DNA from: Chloroflexota bacterium
GTDB taxonomy: Bacteria; Chloroflexota; Dehalococcoidia; Lucifugimonadales; GCA-002723415
Length of the DNA stretch: 64,000 nt
Reading direction: 5' to 3'
Assembly (NCBI GenBank): GCA_002723415.1
Contig: PBOA01000033.1
Span: 1-64,000, forward strand
Of this stretch, positions 45,842 to 55,091 are shown piece after piece. A model generated the notes under the pieces. The model had not been told where the DNA came from. It worked only from the letters and a program-made list of their open reading frames with translations, and did not search any database. Made by a program: the position numbers and the translations under genes. Position 1 is the stretch's first letter, and each line of letters opens with the position of its first letter.

Positions 45842-47032
45842 TCAACTTGAAAGTTTATCAAGCGATTTTTTTAATATATTAAAAGCTTTAGAAGCTTCAT
45901 CAATACTTACCGTTAGTGGAGGCATTAAACGTATAGCATCTGGGCGTAATGGATTCGTCAAAAGACCATTATCATTACAAATTGAAACTAAATCTGCAGA
46001 GATTTCCGAATTAAATTGAATAGCCCATAATAACCCAATCCCTCTAATATCTTGAATTATTTCAAATTCATTCTTAATTTTATTCAACTCATTTCTAAAA
46101 TAATTTTCCATTTTAGAAACTTTATCAACTATTTTTTCATTTATAATATATTCCGTAGATGCAAATGCTGCAGAACAAGTTAACGCATTACCCCCAAATG
46201 TAGACCCATGATCCCCAGGATCAAAAGCACATGCTTGGTCTTTAGCTAAAAATGCTCCTATAGGAACACCTCCACCCAAACCTTTAGCTAAAGTCATAAT
46301 ATCAGGCTCAACATCAAAAACCTGATAACCAAATAACTTCCCTAACCTACCTAAACCTGTTTGTACTTCATCGAATATAAGTAATATACCATTTTCATCA
46401 CACCATTTGCGCACATTTTTTAAATAATTTTTATCTGGAATATTTACGCCTCCTTCTCCTTGAACAGGCTCAAGCATCACTGCAACAGTTTTATCATCGG
46501 TAGCTTTTTTTATTTCTTCCAAATCATTATAATTGACATGTTTAAAGCCAGTAGGGATAGGTTGAAATATATCTTGATATTTGGGCTGGCCTGTTGCAGC
46601 TACCGACATCATTGTCCTGCCATGGAAAGAATTAAATGCAGTAATTATCTCAAATGCATTATTTAAATTTTTCTTGCCAAATTTACGTGCCAATTTTATA
46701 GCACCTTCATTAGCTTCAGTACCACTATTGCAAATAAATATTTTATCTAAACAGCTATTTTCTACTAATATTTCAGCTAATTTTAATTGAGGTACAGTAT
46801 AAAATTGATTAGATGTTTGTAACAAAGTATTTGCTTGTTCTGAAATTGCTTTAGAAACATACTTATTAGAATGCCCCACATTATTAACTGCCCAGCCTGA
46901 AGTAAAATCTATGTACTCTTTACCATTATCATCCCAGACATAAGTTCCTTCACCTTTAACTATCACTATAGGTTGTCGTTTCACAACAAACATATAATAA
47001 TTACTCTCAATTTCTTTCCAATCCTTACTCAT
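45842..47032 (-). CDS. argD: Acetylornithine aminotransferase
   Basis: Class III PLP transaminase of arginine synthesis, 396 residues. The opening YVWDDNGKEYIDFTSGWAVNNVGHS, NSGTEANEGAIKLARKF, HGRTMMSVAATGQPKYQ, IFDEVQTGLGRLG and the PLP-lysine stretch IMTLAKGLGGGVPIGAFLA are intact. A GTG at 47038 is in frame, but AGGAGG stands 6 bases before ATG at 47032. It is part of the arginine cluster, 11 bases after the UPF0182 gene. Confidence 0.94.
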   Translation of the reverse strand: MSKDWKEIESNYYMFVVKRQPIVIVKGEGTYVWDDNGKEYIDFTSGWAVNNVGHSNKYVSKAISEQANTLLQTSNQFYTVPQLKLAEILVENSCLDKIFICNSGTEANEGAIKLARKFGKKNLNNAFEIITAFNSFHGRTMMSVAATGQPKYQDIFQPIPTGFKHVNYNDLEEIKKATDDKTVAVMLEPVQGEGGVNIPDKNYLKNVRKWCDENGILLIFDEVQTGLGRLGKLFGYQVFDVEPDIMTLAKGLGGGVPIGAFLAKDQACAFDPGDHGSTFGGNALTCSAAFASTEYIINEKIVDKVSKMENYFRNELNKIKNEFEIIQDIRGIGLLWAIQFNSEISADLVSICNDNGLLTNPLRPDAIRLMPPLTVSIDEASKAFNILKKSLDKLSS

Positions 47033-47043
47033 ATTCACCTCCT

Positions 47044-49833
47044 TTAATCAACATCACTTTTAAGCATTTCAAACTTCTTTTCTAATTCAATTATGATATC
47101 TTTCAAATTATTTATTATTTCAGTCATTTCTACAACATCAGTTTCTGTTATATCCATATTTACTTTATTTGAAATTTCCAACCTGTCATTTTGAGATTCA
47201 TTAATATTTTTTAAATCAGTTATCCCTAATAAAGACTGCATAGCCAATGTTAAAGAATCTTCCATTACTACTTTTTCTCCGCTAGCTAAAATTACTTTTT
47301 TAAGCTCAGGAAAATCTACTCCTTCAGCCTGTATATATATAGGTTCAGCATATAATATAGATCCTCCTAATGGAACAACTAACAAATTACCTCTTATACA
47401 TGAAGAACCTTCAACACACCTAAGTGAAAACCAAGCAGAAATATCTTGATCATTATCTATTCTCGCTTCAACTTGCTCAGTCCCATCTATTTGTCTATCT
47501 TTAGGGAAACTAAATGATAGTAATTTACCAAAATTCTCCCCATCACTCCTTGCAGCTAACCAACCAATAAGATTTTTTCTCTGATTTGGTGTGTATGGAA
47601 TCAATTGGACAAATTCTGAATCATCTTCCCCGGGAAGTTTCATTATAACGTAATAAGGAGCAACTTCTTTTAACTCATCTTTATTCCCAAATTTTTCTTT
47701 TGAAAATTCCCATAAATCTTCATCATTATAAAAATTCTCAGTATTCTCCATATGATACTTCGAATAAACTTTAGCTTGTAAAGTAAAAAGATCTTGAGGG
47801 TATCTAGTATGATTTTTAAGATGATCGGATATATTATATTTACTAGTAAATAAATCAGGAAATACTTTCTGGTAAGTAAGAGCGATTGGATCTTTATCAT
47901 CCCATAAATAAAAATCCACATCTCCTTCAAATGCATTAAGAGTTACCTTAACACTATTCCTAATATAATTAATAGACTGATTGTCAAAATATGTTTCAAA
48001 TTGTGCATAAGGATATTTGTCTGTACTTGTGTAGGCATCTTGTATCCAAATAAGATTTTCTTTATCCGCAACAATATATGGATCCGCATCCAAGGTTAAA
48101 AATGGAGCAATTTTATTAATACGTTCCGTCAGTGACCTTCTATATTGTATTAAACTTTCATTTGTTATTTCCCCACTTATAAGTATATTTAAATCCCTAA
48201 ATTCTATTGCGTACAATAATCTTTTAAAAGTAGAATCTAAAACAACTCCTCCTGATCCCCAATAGTTTATTCTAAAAAGATCTCCTTCATCAGTTTGATA
48301 ATCTAATTCCTTTGTTTTTGTATTTACAATTGCATATGGATAATCATTTTCACCATAATAAATCCTGGGATTTGATACTAGAAATTCTTCTTCTGAATCT
48401 TTAATTGAGTAATCTTTTACAGGTATTATTCCATTGTTTGGAATATCTTTTGCAAAAAATTCCGGACGGCCTTCCAATGTAAAATCCGTAACAGGACTCA
48501 TAGCAAATCCTATCCCATGAGTATAAACTAATTTTTGATTTACCCAAGTACGAGCATCTTCAGTGAGCTTTTCAGGAGCCACTTCACGAGGGGATAATAA
48601 AACCTGGCTAGATTTGGAATTAATCTCATACCTGTCAACATCAGCATCTATAAAATCATAATAAGGCCTTATCAATTGAATCTGCTTGTATACACTTAAT
48701 AAAGGTTTGTGATCCCATAATCTAATATTATTTATAGTCTCAGAATTTTCGGAAATTACTTTTGATGTAACCCCAGTATCAGTTATTGGCAAAAAAACAT
48801 TTTCAATATTATTTAAACCAAAAGCCATCTTAGTAAATTCTATGTTTCTAGATATATATTTTGATTCTTTTACAAATTCAGCAGGCTTAACTATAAACCG
48901 TTGCATTGATATTGGCAAAAGTATAGTAATTATAGCTAAAGAAACAAACCAAATTATTATACCTCCTAGCACAATTTTATTACTCTTAATATAAATGTTT
49001 GCCAAGAAAAGTAAAGTTATAATTATTCCTATCAAAGACAAAACTAACAAGCCTATTTTTTTTATATGTATATCTGTATATAGAGCTCCGTCAACTAATC
49101 CTCCTTCTGACAATACAATATCCCATCTATTCAAAAAACTCCCTATAGCCAGCATAAACATAATAAAAGCCAAAATTAAAGATAATTGAATCCAATTACT
49201 ATCTTTCATTTCAAATTTAACACCCCTTATTAATGAGTTGATGAAATAAATTGCACCAGTAATAATTAATGTCAAAATTGAAACAGTTAACAGCCAGCCT
49301 TGAATTGTATAAAGAACCGGTAATTGAAAAACATAAAAAGATATATCTTTTCCAAAAACAGGATCTGATTGATTAAATTGAGAAAAGTTAAAAAACATTA
49401 AAATTTCTAGCCAAGAGCTAGATAATACAAAGCCAGAAAACAATCCAAAAAGCAAAATTATAACCAAATAAATCCAAAAAGTAATTTTTTTATACAACTT
49501 AAGGATTGACCCGTCTGAATCAAATTGGACAGGCCCTTTAGAAATTTTATTTGCATAATAGATATTAATCCCTAAAATTGAAGAAGCTATAAAACCTCCC
49601 AAAAATATTAATGTGATTTTTGCAAATACTGTCTTTAACAAAACACTTTGAAAACCTAATTGTTCATACCAAAGGTAATCAGTATATACAGCTCTAATAT
49701 AATTTAAAATTAAAATTAAAATTACTAATGATATTATTAACGTTCCTATTTTAATAAAACGACTTAATTGACTTGAAAGACTATTAAAATCTAAGTCTTC
49801 AAAAAACAATTTCTGGTTTGAATCGGTTGCCAA
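47044..49833 (-). CDS. UPF0182 family membrane protein
   Basis: A 929-residue UPF0182 protein, a family widespread in Actinobacteria, Cyanobacteria and Chloroflexota and of unknown function. About seven membrane helices cover the first 320 residues (for example LIISLVILILILNYI and WIYLVIILLFGLFSGFVL). A large extracytoplasmic domain follows, with family-typical WVNQKLVYTHGIGFAMSPV, RINYWGSGGVVLDSTFKRLLYA, DADPYIV and WIQDAYTSTDKYPYA. The C-terminal tail forms a coiled-coil (DLKNINESQNDRLEISNK and after). Translation starts at TTG behind AGGAGG. Its place between argB and argD is unexpected. Confidence 0.88.
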   Translation of the reverse strand: MATDSNQKLFFEDLDFNSLSSQLSRFIKIGTLIISLVILILILNYIRAVYTDYLWYEQLGFQSVLLKTVFAKITLIFLGGFIASSILGINIYYANKISKGPVQFDSDGSILKLYKKITFWIYLVIILLFGLFSGFVLSSSWLEILMFFNFSQFNQSDPVFGKDISFYVFQLPVLYTIQGWLLTVSILTLIITGAIYFINSLIRGVKFEMKDSNWIQLSLILAFIMFMLAIGSFLNRWDIVLSEGGLVDGALYTDIHIKKIGLLVLSLIGIIITLLFLANIYIKSNKIVLGGIIIWFVSLAIITILLPISMQRFIVKPAEFVKESKYISRNIEFTKMAFGLNNIENVFLPITDTGVTSKVISENSETINNIRLWDHKPLLSVYKQIQLIRPYYDFIDADVDRYEINSKSSQVLLSPREVAPEKLTEDARTWVNQKLVYTHGIGFAMSPVTDFTLEGRPEFFAKDIPNNGIIPVKDYSIKDSEEEFLVSNPRIYYGENDYPYAIVNTKTKELDYQTDEGDLFRINYWGSGGVVLDSTFKRLLYAIEFRDLNILISGEITNESLIQYRRSLTERINKIAPFLTLDADPYIVADKENLIWIQDAYTSTDKYPYAQFETYFDNQSINYIRNSVKVTLNAFEGDVDFYLWDDKDPIALTYQKVFPDLFTSKYNISDHLKNHTRYPQDLFTLQAKVYSKYHMENTENFYNDEDLWEFSKEKFGNKDELKEVAPYYVIMKLPGEDDSEFVQLIPYTPNQRKNLIGWLAARSDGENFGKLLSFSFPKDRQIDGTEQVEARIDNDQDISAWFSLRCVEGSSCIRGNLLVVPLGGSILYAEPIYIQAEGVDFPELKKVILASGEKVVMEDSLTLAMQSLLGITDLKNINESQNDRLEISNKVNMDITETDVVEMTEIINNLKDIIIELEKKFEMLKSDVD

Positions 49834-49849
49834 TTTATCCTCCTAAAGT

Positions 49850-50626
49850 TTAAATAATTGTTGTTCCAAAACCTTTGTTATAATAAGCGTCTATTAAAAT
49901 ATGTTGTTTACGCCCATCTATTATATTCGTATTAACATTATTTTGAGAAGCAGTTAAACAAGCTTCGAGTTTTGGGATCATTCCTCCATCCACTACTCTT
50001 GATTTAATCAAATCAGCAACTTGCCTTTTAGTTAATTTAGGTATCAATCGCTTGTTTGAATCAAGGACTCCAGGTACATCAGTTAAAAAATAAAGATTAC
50101 TTGCATTTAATGTCGATGCTATATGCCCAGCGGCAATATCAGCATTTAAATTTAACAAAGAATATTTATTTTGCTCAGAATTGATTTGCTCATAACCTAC
50201 TGACGCAATTACAGGTATATATCCTGACTTAAGAGACGACTCAATAATATCAGTATTAGTCTTTTTAACATCTCCAACAAATCCTAAAATATCGTTTCGT
50301 TTCTCAGATATCAACATACCACCATCAACACCGCTAATCCCTAATGCCTTGCCACCTATAGAAATCAAACTAGCAACTAAATTTTTATTAATTAACCCTG
50401 TCAGTACAGCTACTACAATTTCAAGACTTACGCTGTCAGTAACACGAAGACCTTTACTAAATTTAGGCCTCAGCCCTTGCCTTGCCATCCATTTAGTAAC
50501 TAGATTGCCTCCCCCATGAATAACAACAACACTTACTCCATTTTTTTGAAGATGTACTATATCTTCTAATGCAGTATCATGTTCTCCAAGAGTACTTCCT
50601 CCAATTTTAACAACTACCGTCCCAAT
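49850..50626 (-). CDS. argB: Acetylglutamate kinase with apparent AUU start
   Basis: Phosphorylates N-acetylglutamate, second step of arginine synthesis. A conventional ATG exists only at 50488 and would remove the nucleotide-binding core. The same frame continues 46 codons upstream and encodes TVVVKIGGSTLGEHDTALED and VVVIHGGGNLVTKWM, both essential ArgB motifs. The frame reaches a stop just above, and no ATG, GTG or TTG is in frame. An ATT at 50624-50626 has AGGAG exactly 8 bases upstream, giving a 258-residue protein of normal length. Later motifs (NADIAAGHIASTLNA, FLTDVPGVLD, GGMIPKLEA) are intact. AUU starts are rare and usually autoregulated, as in infC. Confidence 0.85.
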   Translation of the reverse strand: MGTVVVKIGGSTLGEHDTALEDIVHLQKNGVSVVVIHGGGNLVTKWMARQGLRPKFSKGLRVTDSVSLEIVVAVLTGLINKNLVASLISIGGKALGISGVDGGMLISEKRNDILGFVGDVKKTNTDIIESSLKSGYIPVIASVGYEQINSEQNKYSLLNLNADIAAGHIASTLNASNLYFLTDVPGVLDSNKRLIPKLTKRQVADLIKSRVVDGGMIPKLEACLTASQNNVNTNIIDGRKQHILIDAYYNKGFGTTII

Positions 50627-50647
50627 ATAATCAACTCCTAACTAATC

Positions 50648-50653
50648 ATTATA
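50648..50653 (-). promoter_or_regulatory. -10 element (TATAAT) before argB
   Basis: On the minus strand a consensus TATAAT lies 21 bases before the ATT start of argB, in the 75-base gap after argJ. The predicted leader is only about 15 bases and consists mostly of the ribosome site. The -35 position is weak (TTATTA). It may supplement read-through from argJ. Confidence 0.35.
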
Positions 50654-50701
50654 ATAATACAGCAAATACGTAATAAAACTTAAATATTCATTATCAATTA
50701 C

Positions 50702-51907
50702 TTAAGTAGTATAAGCAGAATTAAAAATCACATATTCTTCTGTCAAATCACATCCCCAAGCAGTAGCTTTAGATTCTCCTACATTAAGGGATATTTTAAA
50801 AATAACTTTTTCAGACTTCATAGCTCCTAGAACTGCTTCATTAAAATAAGGTATAGCTTTCCCTTCATGAACTATATGAATATCATTGATAAAAATATCT
50901 ATCTTATCTTCAACCATTTCAGATCCAGTTTTACCTAAAGCCATCATTATTCTTCCCCAATTAGGGTCTTTACCATGCACCATAGCTTTCACTAGATTAG
51001 AAGAAGCAATACCTCTAGATGCTTTTGCAGCATCTTCAAAAGACTTTGCTCCCTGAACTTCTACTTCAATTAAAGTCTGTGCCCCTTCTCCATCAATCAC
51101 TAAACTTTTAGCAAGTTCAATACAAACATAATTTAAAGCTTCTTGAAACTGTTCAGCATAAATAGAATCCTTAGAAATATTCACATTGCCTGAAACTCCA
51201 TTGGCAAACCCAAGCACAGTATCATTAGTACTTTGATCTCCATCTACATCAATCATATTAAAAGAAATATCTACAGCTTTTTTTAATGATTCTTGGAAGA
51301 ATCTTCCTTCAACATTGGCATCAGTTGTTATAAACCCTAGCATAGTTGCCATATCAGGATGAATCATTCCCGACCCTTTAGCAGCTCCACCTATTGTAAC
51401 TTTAACTTCATCTATTTCAATCGTAACCGCAAATTGTTTATTATAAGTATCTGTAGTCATAATAGCTTTTGAAAAATCTTCCCCGCCTTCTTCATTTAAA
51501 ACAATATTATTAATATTCTGCCTTATCAAAGCCATAGGCAATTCAACTCCAATTTTACCAGTACTACAAATAAGCATTTTTTCTGGATTGATATTAAAGA
51601 TATTTGCAGCCAAAGAAGTCATTTCTTGAGCATCAGTAAACCCATGAGAACCCACAGAACAATTAGCACAACCACTATTTACAACTACTCCATGTGCTTT
51701 GAGATCAGTAGATCTTTTTCTACTTAATGTTACTGACGGAGATTCAATTTTATTAGTAGTAAAAACTGAAGCCAAATCAGCTTCTTTTTCAGAATATAAA
51801 ATTGCTAGGTCTAAGGCCCCAATTTCTGATTTCAAACCTGCTGATATAGCTCCAGCAATATATCCTTTTGGAGTCGTAACACCTCCATTCTGAATCAACT
51901 CTAACAT
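50702..51907 (-). CDS. argJ: Glutamate N-acetyltransferase / amino-acid acetyltransferase
   Basis: ArgJ recycles the acetyl group from N-acetylornithine to glutamate, so no separate ArgE is needed. It has 401 residues. The self-cleavage site is visible in GSGMIHPDMATMLGFITTDA, where the Thr of MATML becomes the nucleophile of the beta chain. VVNSGCANCSVG, STGKIGVELPM and DGDQSTNDTVLGFANG are further hallmarks. Whether it also uses acetyl-CoA cannot be seen. AAGGAT precedes the ATG. First gene of the arginine cluster. Confidence 0.95.
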   Translation of the reverse strand: MLELIQNGGVTTPKGYIAGAISAGLKSEIGALDLAILYSEKEADLASVFTTNKIESPSVTLSRKRSTDLKAHGVVVNSGCANCSVGSHGFTDAQEMTSLAANIFNINPEKMLICSTGKIGVELPMALIRQNINNIVLNEEGGEDFSKAIMTTDTYNKQFAVTIEIDEVKVTIGGAAKGSGMIHPDMATMLGFITTDANVEGRFFQESLKKAVDISFNMIDVDGDQSTNDTVLGFANGVSGNVNISKDSIYAEQFQEALNYVCIELAKSLVIDGEGAQTLIEVEVQGAKSFEDAAKASRGIASSNLVKAMVHGKDPNWGRIMMALGKTGSEMVEDKIDIFINDIHIVHEGKAIPYFNEAVLGAMKSEKVIFKISLNVGESKATAWGCDLTEEYVIFNSAYTT

Positions 51908-51954
51908 AATACAATATCCTTATGAATTCATATTAGAAAAAAACTTTCTAGCCG

Positions 51955-51963
51955 AGTATAACA
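51955..51963 (-). promoter_or_regulatory. Extended -10 promoter element before argJ
   Basis: Minus-strand TGTTATACT is an extended -10 (TGn plus TATACT) about 48 bases before the argJ ATG. A 12-base palindrome, TATGAATTCATA, lies in the leader at about 51920-51931. It resembles an ARG-box half but lacks the central spacer, so I do not call an ArgR site. No good -35 is seen. Confidence 0.45.
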
Positions 51964-52076
51964 CAGCATAGTAATTCAATAAAGTAAGTGAAATATTTGT
52001 TGCTTTTTAAGCTATGATTATGTTTAATAATAATGTTGACTAAATTAAAACATTTTATATTTTGAAAGGTAGCACC

Positions 52077-54314
52077 ATGGTTATAGATAACTCCAATGTA
52101 AAATATTCATCAATAGGCAAGCGTCCTATAAGGCATGACGGATATGATAAAGTTACAGGTAAAGCTCAGTTTGGAGCTGATATACACCCAAGTAATTTAC
52201 TTTATGCTAAAGTTCTTAGAAGTCCTCATGCACACGCTAAAATTCTATCAATTAATACTGAAAAAGCTTTGAAACACCCTGGAGTTAAAGCAATAATAAC
52301 ATCTAAAGATTTTCCTAATCATAGTAAAAACCCAGAAGTCTTAGGATCCGGACCTCCAATCAATATATATAACCTTGGAACAAATATATTAGCTAGAAAT
52401 AAAGTACTATATAAGGGTCATGCTATAGCAGCAGTTGCAGCTAATAACGTTCATACTGCTGAAGAAGCTTTATCCCTAATTGAAATTGACTATGAAGTCT
52501 TACCTTCGGTTACTAATGCTGAAGATGCAATGCAAAAAAATGCTCCTTCAATCCATCCAGAATACCCTGACAATATAGCAAGTAGAGATAAATTAGAAAT
52601 AGGAGATATTAACAAAGGTTTTGATAAATCTGATATTTTAATTGAAAGAGAATTTAGAACAAGCACAGTACATCAAGGGTATATAGAATTACATTCTGCT
52701 ACAGCCTTATGGGAGCCAAACAATCATGTAATCCTTTGGACAAGTTCACAGGGACACTTTCAAATACGCGACCGTACAGCAGCTATATTAGGAATTGCCC
52801 CCTCTAGTATAAAAAGTATTCCCATGGAAATTGGAGGAGGATTTGGAGGTAAAACAACTATATATTTAGAACCTATTTCAGCTATGTTGTCTAAATTAAC
52901 ACGACAACCAGTAAAAACGACGATGAATAGAGCAGAAGTATTAGAAGCAAGTGGGCCGACATCCGGTTCTTACATGAAAATCAAAATGGGTGCTACTAAC
53001 GATGGTAAATTAATTGCTGCAGAAGCAAAATTAGTATTTGAAGCAGGAGCTTTCCCTGGATCACCTATTGGTGGGGCATCACAATGTATTTTTTCCCCTT
53101 ATGATATTGAAAATGTCTTAGTTGATGGATACGATGTAATTGATAACAAACCTAAAACAACTGCATATAGAGCTCCTGGAGCTCCAATAGGCGCATTCGG
53201 AGTTGAAACAGTTGTTGATGAAATTTGTACGAATTTAAATATATCTCCATTAGAATTTAGACTATTAAATGCAGCCAAGGAAGGAACTAGGCGTGCTAAT
53301 GGCATACTAAACCCTCCTATAGGAATGATTGAAACAGTAGATGCAATTAAGTCTCATAAACATAATTTGAATGCTCTTAAAGGTAAGAATAGAGGTAGAG
53401 GAGTTGCCTCTGGGTTCTGGATGAATGGAACTGGACCTGCATGTGCAATAGCTAATGTCAATTTTGACGGTAGTGTAAGTCTAACAATCGGTTCAATGGA
53501 CATAGGTGGAACTAGACCAGGAGCAGCTCAACAGTTTGCCGAAGTATTAGGAATTCCAGTTGAATCTGTTAACCCGCAAGTTGGAGACACTGACTCAATA
53601 GGATATACTTCTATGACTGGAGGAAGTGGCGCAGCATTTAAAACAGGCTGGGCTAGCTTTGAAGCAGCTGAAGATGTAAGAAGGCAAATGATTGAACGAG
53701 CCGCGTTAATTTGGGAAAAACCCATAGAAGAAATTGATTTAAAAAATGGTTTGTTTTGTCATCAATCTGATACTAAATTACAAGTAAGCTTTAAAGAACT
53801 AGCTTCTAAATTAGGTGAAACAGGCGGTCCTGTAGTAGGTAAAGCAAATTTAGACCCTGCAGGAGCAGGGGGGGCATTTGCAACACATATAGTTGATGTA
53901 GAAGTAGATATAGAGACCGGCAAAGTGGAAATACTACAATATACTGCAGCTCAAGACGTAGGTAAAGCTATTCATCCCAGTTATGTCGAAGGTCAAATAC
54001 AAGGAGGAGTAGTACAAGGCATTGGATGGGCATTAAACGAAGAATACTTCATGAATAATGAAGGTGCTCTTATGAATTCTAGTTTACTTGATTATAGAAT
54101 GCCTACTTCTTTAGATTTACCAAAAATAAACACAATTATTGTTGAAGTCCCCAACCCTAATCATCCCTATGGGGTTAGAGGTGTAGGAGAAGTACCTATA
54201 GTACCTCCTATGGCTGCTATAGCAAACGCAATATATGATGCTGTTGGAATACGACTATTTCAATTGCCTATGAATCCTGCAACAGTATTAAAAGAAATCC
54301 AAAAAAACAATTAA
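52077..54314 (+). CDS. Xanthine dehydrogenase-family molybdopterin-binding subunit
   Basis: Large catalytic subunit of a molybdenum hydroxylase, 745 residues. The N-terminal half begins IGKRPIRHDGYDKVTGKAQFGADI. EIGGGFGGKTTIYLEP is a molybdopterin-binding loop, TAYRAPGAPIGAFGVE is the conserved substrate-side block, and GVRGVGEVPIVPPMAAI near the end holds the catalytic Glu. A TTG at 52062 is in frame, but AAAGG before ATG at 52077 decides the start. The 2Fe-2S and FAD partner subunits usually encoded beside it are absent here. Substrates could be purines, aldehydes or aromatic heterocycles. Confidence 0.88.
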   Translation: MVIDNSNVKYSSIGKRPIRHDGYDKVTGKAQFGADIHPSNLLYAKVLRSPHAHAKILSINTEKALKHPGVKAIITSKDFPNHSKNPEVLGSGPPINIYNLGTNILARNKVLYKGHAIAAVAANNVHTAEEALSLIEIDYEVLPSVTNAEDAMQKNAPSIHPEYPDNIASRDKLEIGDINKGFDKSDILIEREFRTSTVHQGYIELHSATALWEPNNHVILWTSSQGHFQIRDRTAAILGIAPSSIKSIPMEIGGGFGGKTTIYLEPISAMLSKLTRQPVKTTMNRAEVLEASGPTSGSYMKIKMGATNDGKLIAAEAKLVFEAGAFPGSPIGGASQCIFSPYDIENVLVDGYDVIDNKPKTTAYRAPGAPIGAFGVETVVDEICTNLNISPLEFRLLNAAKEGTRRANGILNPPIGMIETVDAIKSHKHNLNALKGKNRGRGVASGFWMNGTGPACAIANVNFDGSVSLTIGSMDIGGTRPGAAQQFAEVLGIPVESVNPQVGDTDSIGYTSMTGGSGAAFKTGWASFEAAEDVRRQMIERAALIWEKPIEEIDLKNGLFCHQSDTKLQVSFKELASKLGETGGPVVGKANLDPAGAGGAFATHIVDVEVDIETGKVEILQYTAAQDVGKAIHPSYVEGQIQGGVVQGIGWALNEEYFMNNEGALMNSSLLDYRMPTSLDLPKINTIIVEVPNPNHPYGVRGVGEVPIVPPMAAIANAIYDAVGIRLFQLPMNPATVLKEIQKNN

Positions 54315-54324
54315 ATTATTTTAT

Positions 54325-55080
54325 ATGTCTGATATACCTAATGTAAATAAAGATAAAGTAGTAATCTTAGTAAAAGCTGGAAGATTACAAAGTTGGGATT
54401 TTGTAGATTCAAAAAAACAAGAATCTTATATAAATGAGCACATAGAATTAATTAAAGAAGTTGGCTATAAATATGGAATTCAACGATTAGAAGCCTTTAA
54501 ACTTATAAACTACCAACAACCCTGGCACAGATTTTGGATAATTGAATTTCCTACTCTAGAAGGCGCAGAAGCTTGGATAGAAGCAGAAATGGCGCCCCCA
54601 TATGGTAGCCATGGCTATTGGGAATACTATCTAGCTAGACCTTGGGGCCCAAATTATTTTTCCACATGGCCAAACAAAAAATATAACCCTATTAATAAAC
54701 CAATAATTAATACAAACAAAAACACCATTCCTGCCTTGGAAGTTAATGAAAACAACATTGTAGTAATTATGTTTGGTAGAACTCTTCCTGGTTCTGATAT
54801 TTTAGATATAAAATCTAGAGGAGACCAAGAACATGTAGACCTAATGCAGAAAGTTGCAAAAGATCATGGATTAATTCGGCTAGAAGGTTTTAGATTGATT
54901 GCACCTCAAGATAGCTGGCATAGAGCTTGGATTATTGAATTTCCTGATTTAGAGGGAGCAGAAGCTTGGATAAAAGCTGAAGTCGAACCTACTTATGGCT
55001 CTCATAACTCAAAAATTTATCATATAGCAAGAAATTATTTTTTAACAGATATATCTAGATTTAAGCCTGAACCCAATTAA
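54325..55080 (+). CDS. Unknown protein with two tandem copies of one domain
   Basis: A 251-residue protein of no known family that I can name. It consists of two related halves of about 110-120 residues. The first reads VVILVKAGRLQ, YGIQRLEAFKL, WHRFWIIEFPTLEGAEAWIEAE and YGSHGYWEYYLAR. The second repeats VVIMFGRTLPG, HGLIRLEGFRL, WHRAWIIEFPDLEGAEAWIKAE and YGSHNSKIYHIAR. The pattern of strands and the length suggest a duplicated dimeric alpha-beta-barrel (ferredoxin-like) fold, such as ligand-binding or monooxygenase-like domains. There is no signal peptide. It starts 10 bases after the molybdenum hydroxylase gene, so a joint role is likely. Confidence 0.7.
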   Translation: MSDIPNVNKDKVVILVKAGRLQSWDFVDSKKQESYINEHIELIKEVGYKYGIQRLEAFKLINYQQPWHRFWIIEFPTLEGAEAWIEAEMAPPYGSHGYWEYYLARPWGPNYFSTWPNKKYNPINKPIINTNKNTIPALEVNENNIVVIMFGRTLPGSDILDIKSRGDQEHVDLMQKVAKDHGLIRLEGFRLIAPQDSWHRAWIIEFPDLEGAEAWIKAEVEPTYGSHNSKIYHIARNYFLTDISRFKPEPN

Positions 55081-55091
55081 TTCATAGGAAC

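Noticed and set aside
51920..51931. Palindrome TATGAATTCATA as an ArgR operator
   Set aside because: It lacks the central spacer of known ARG boxes and no second copy is present.
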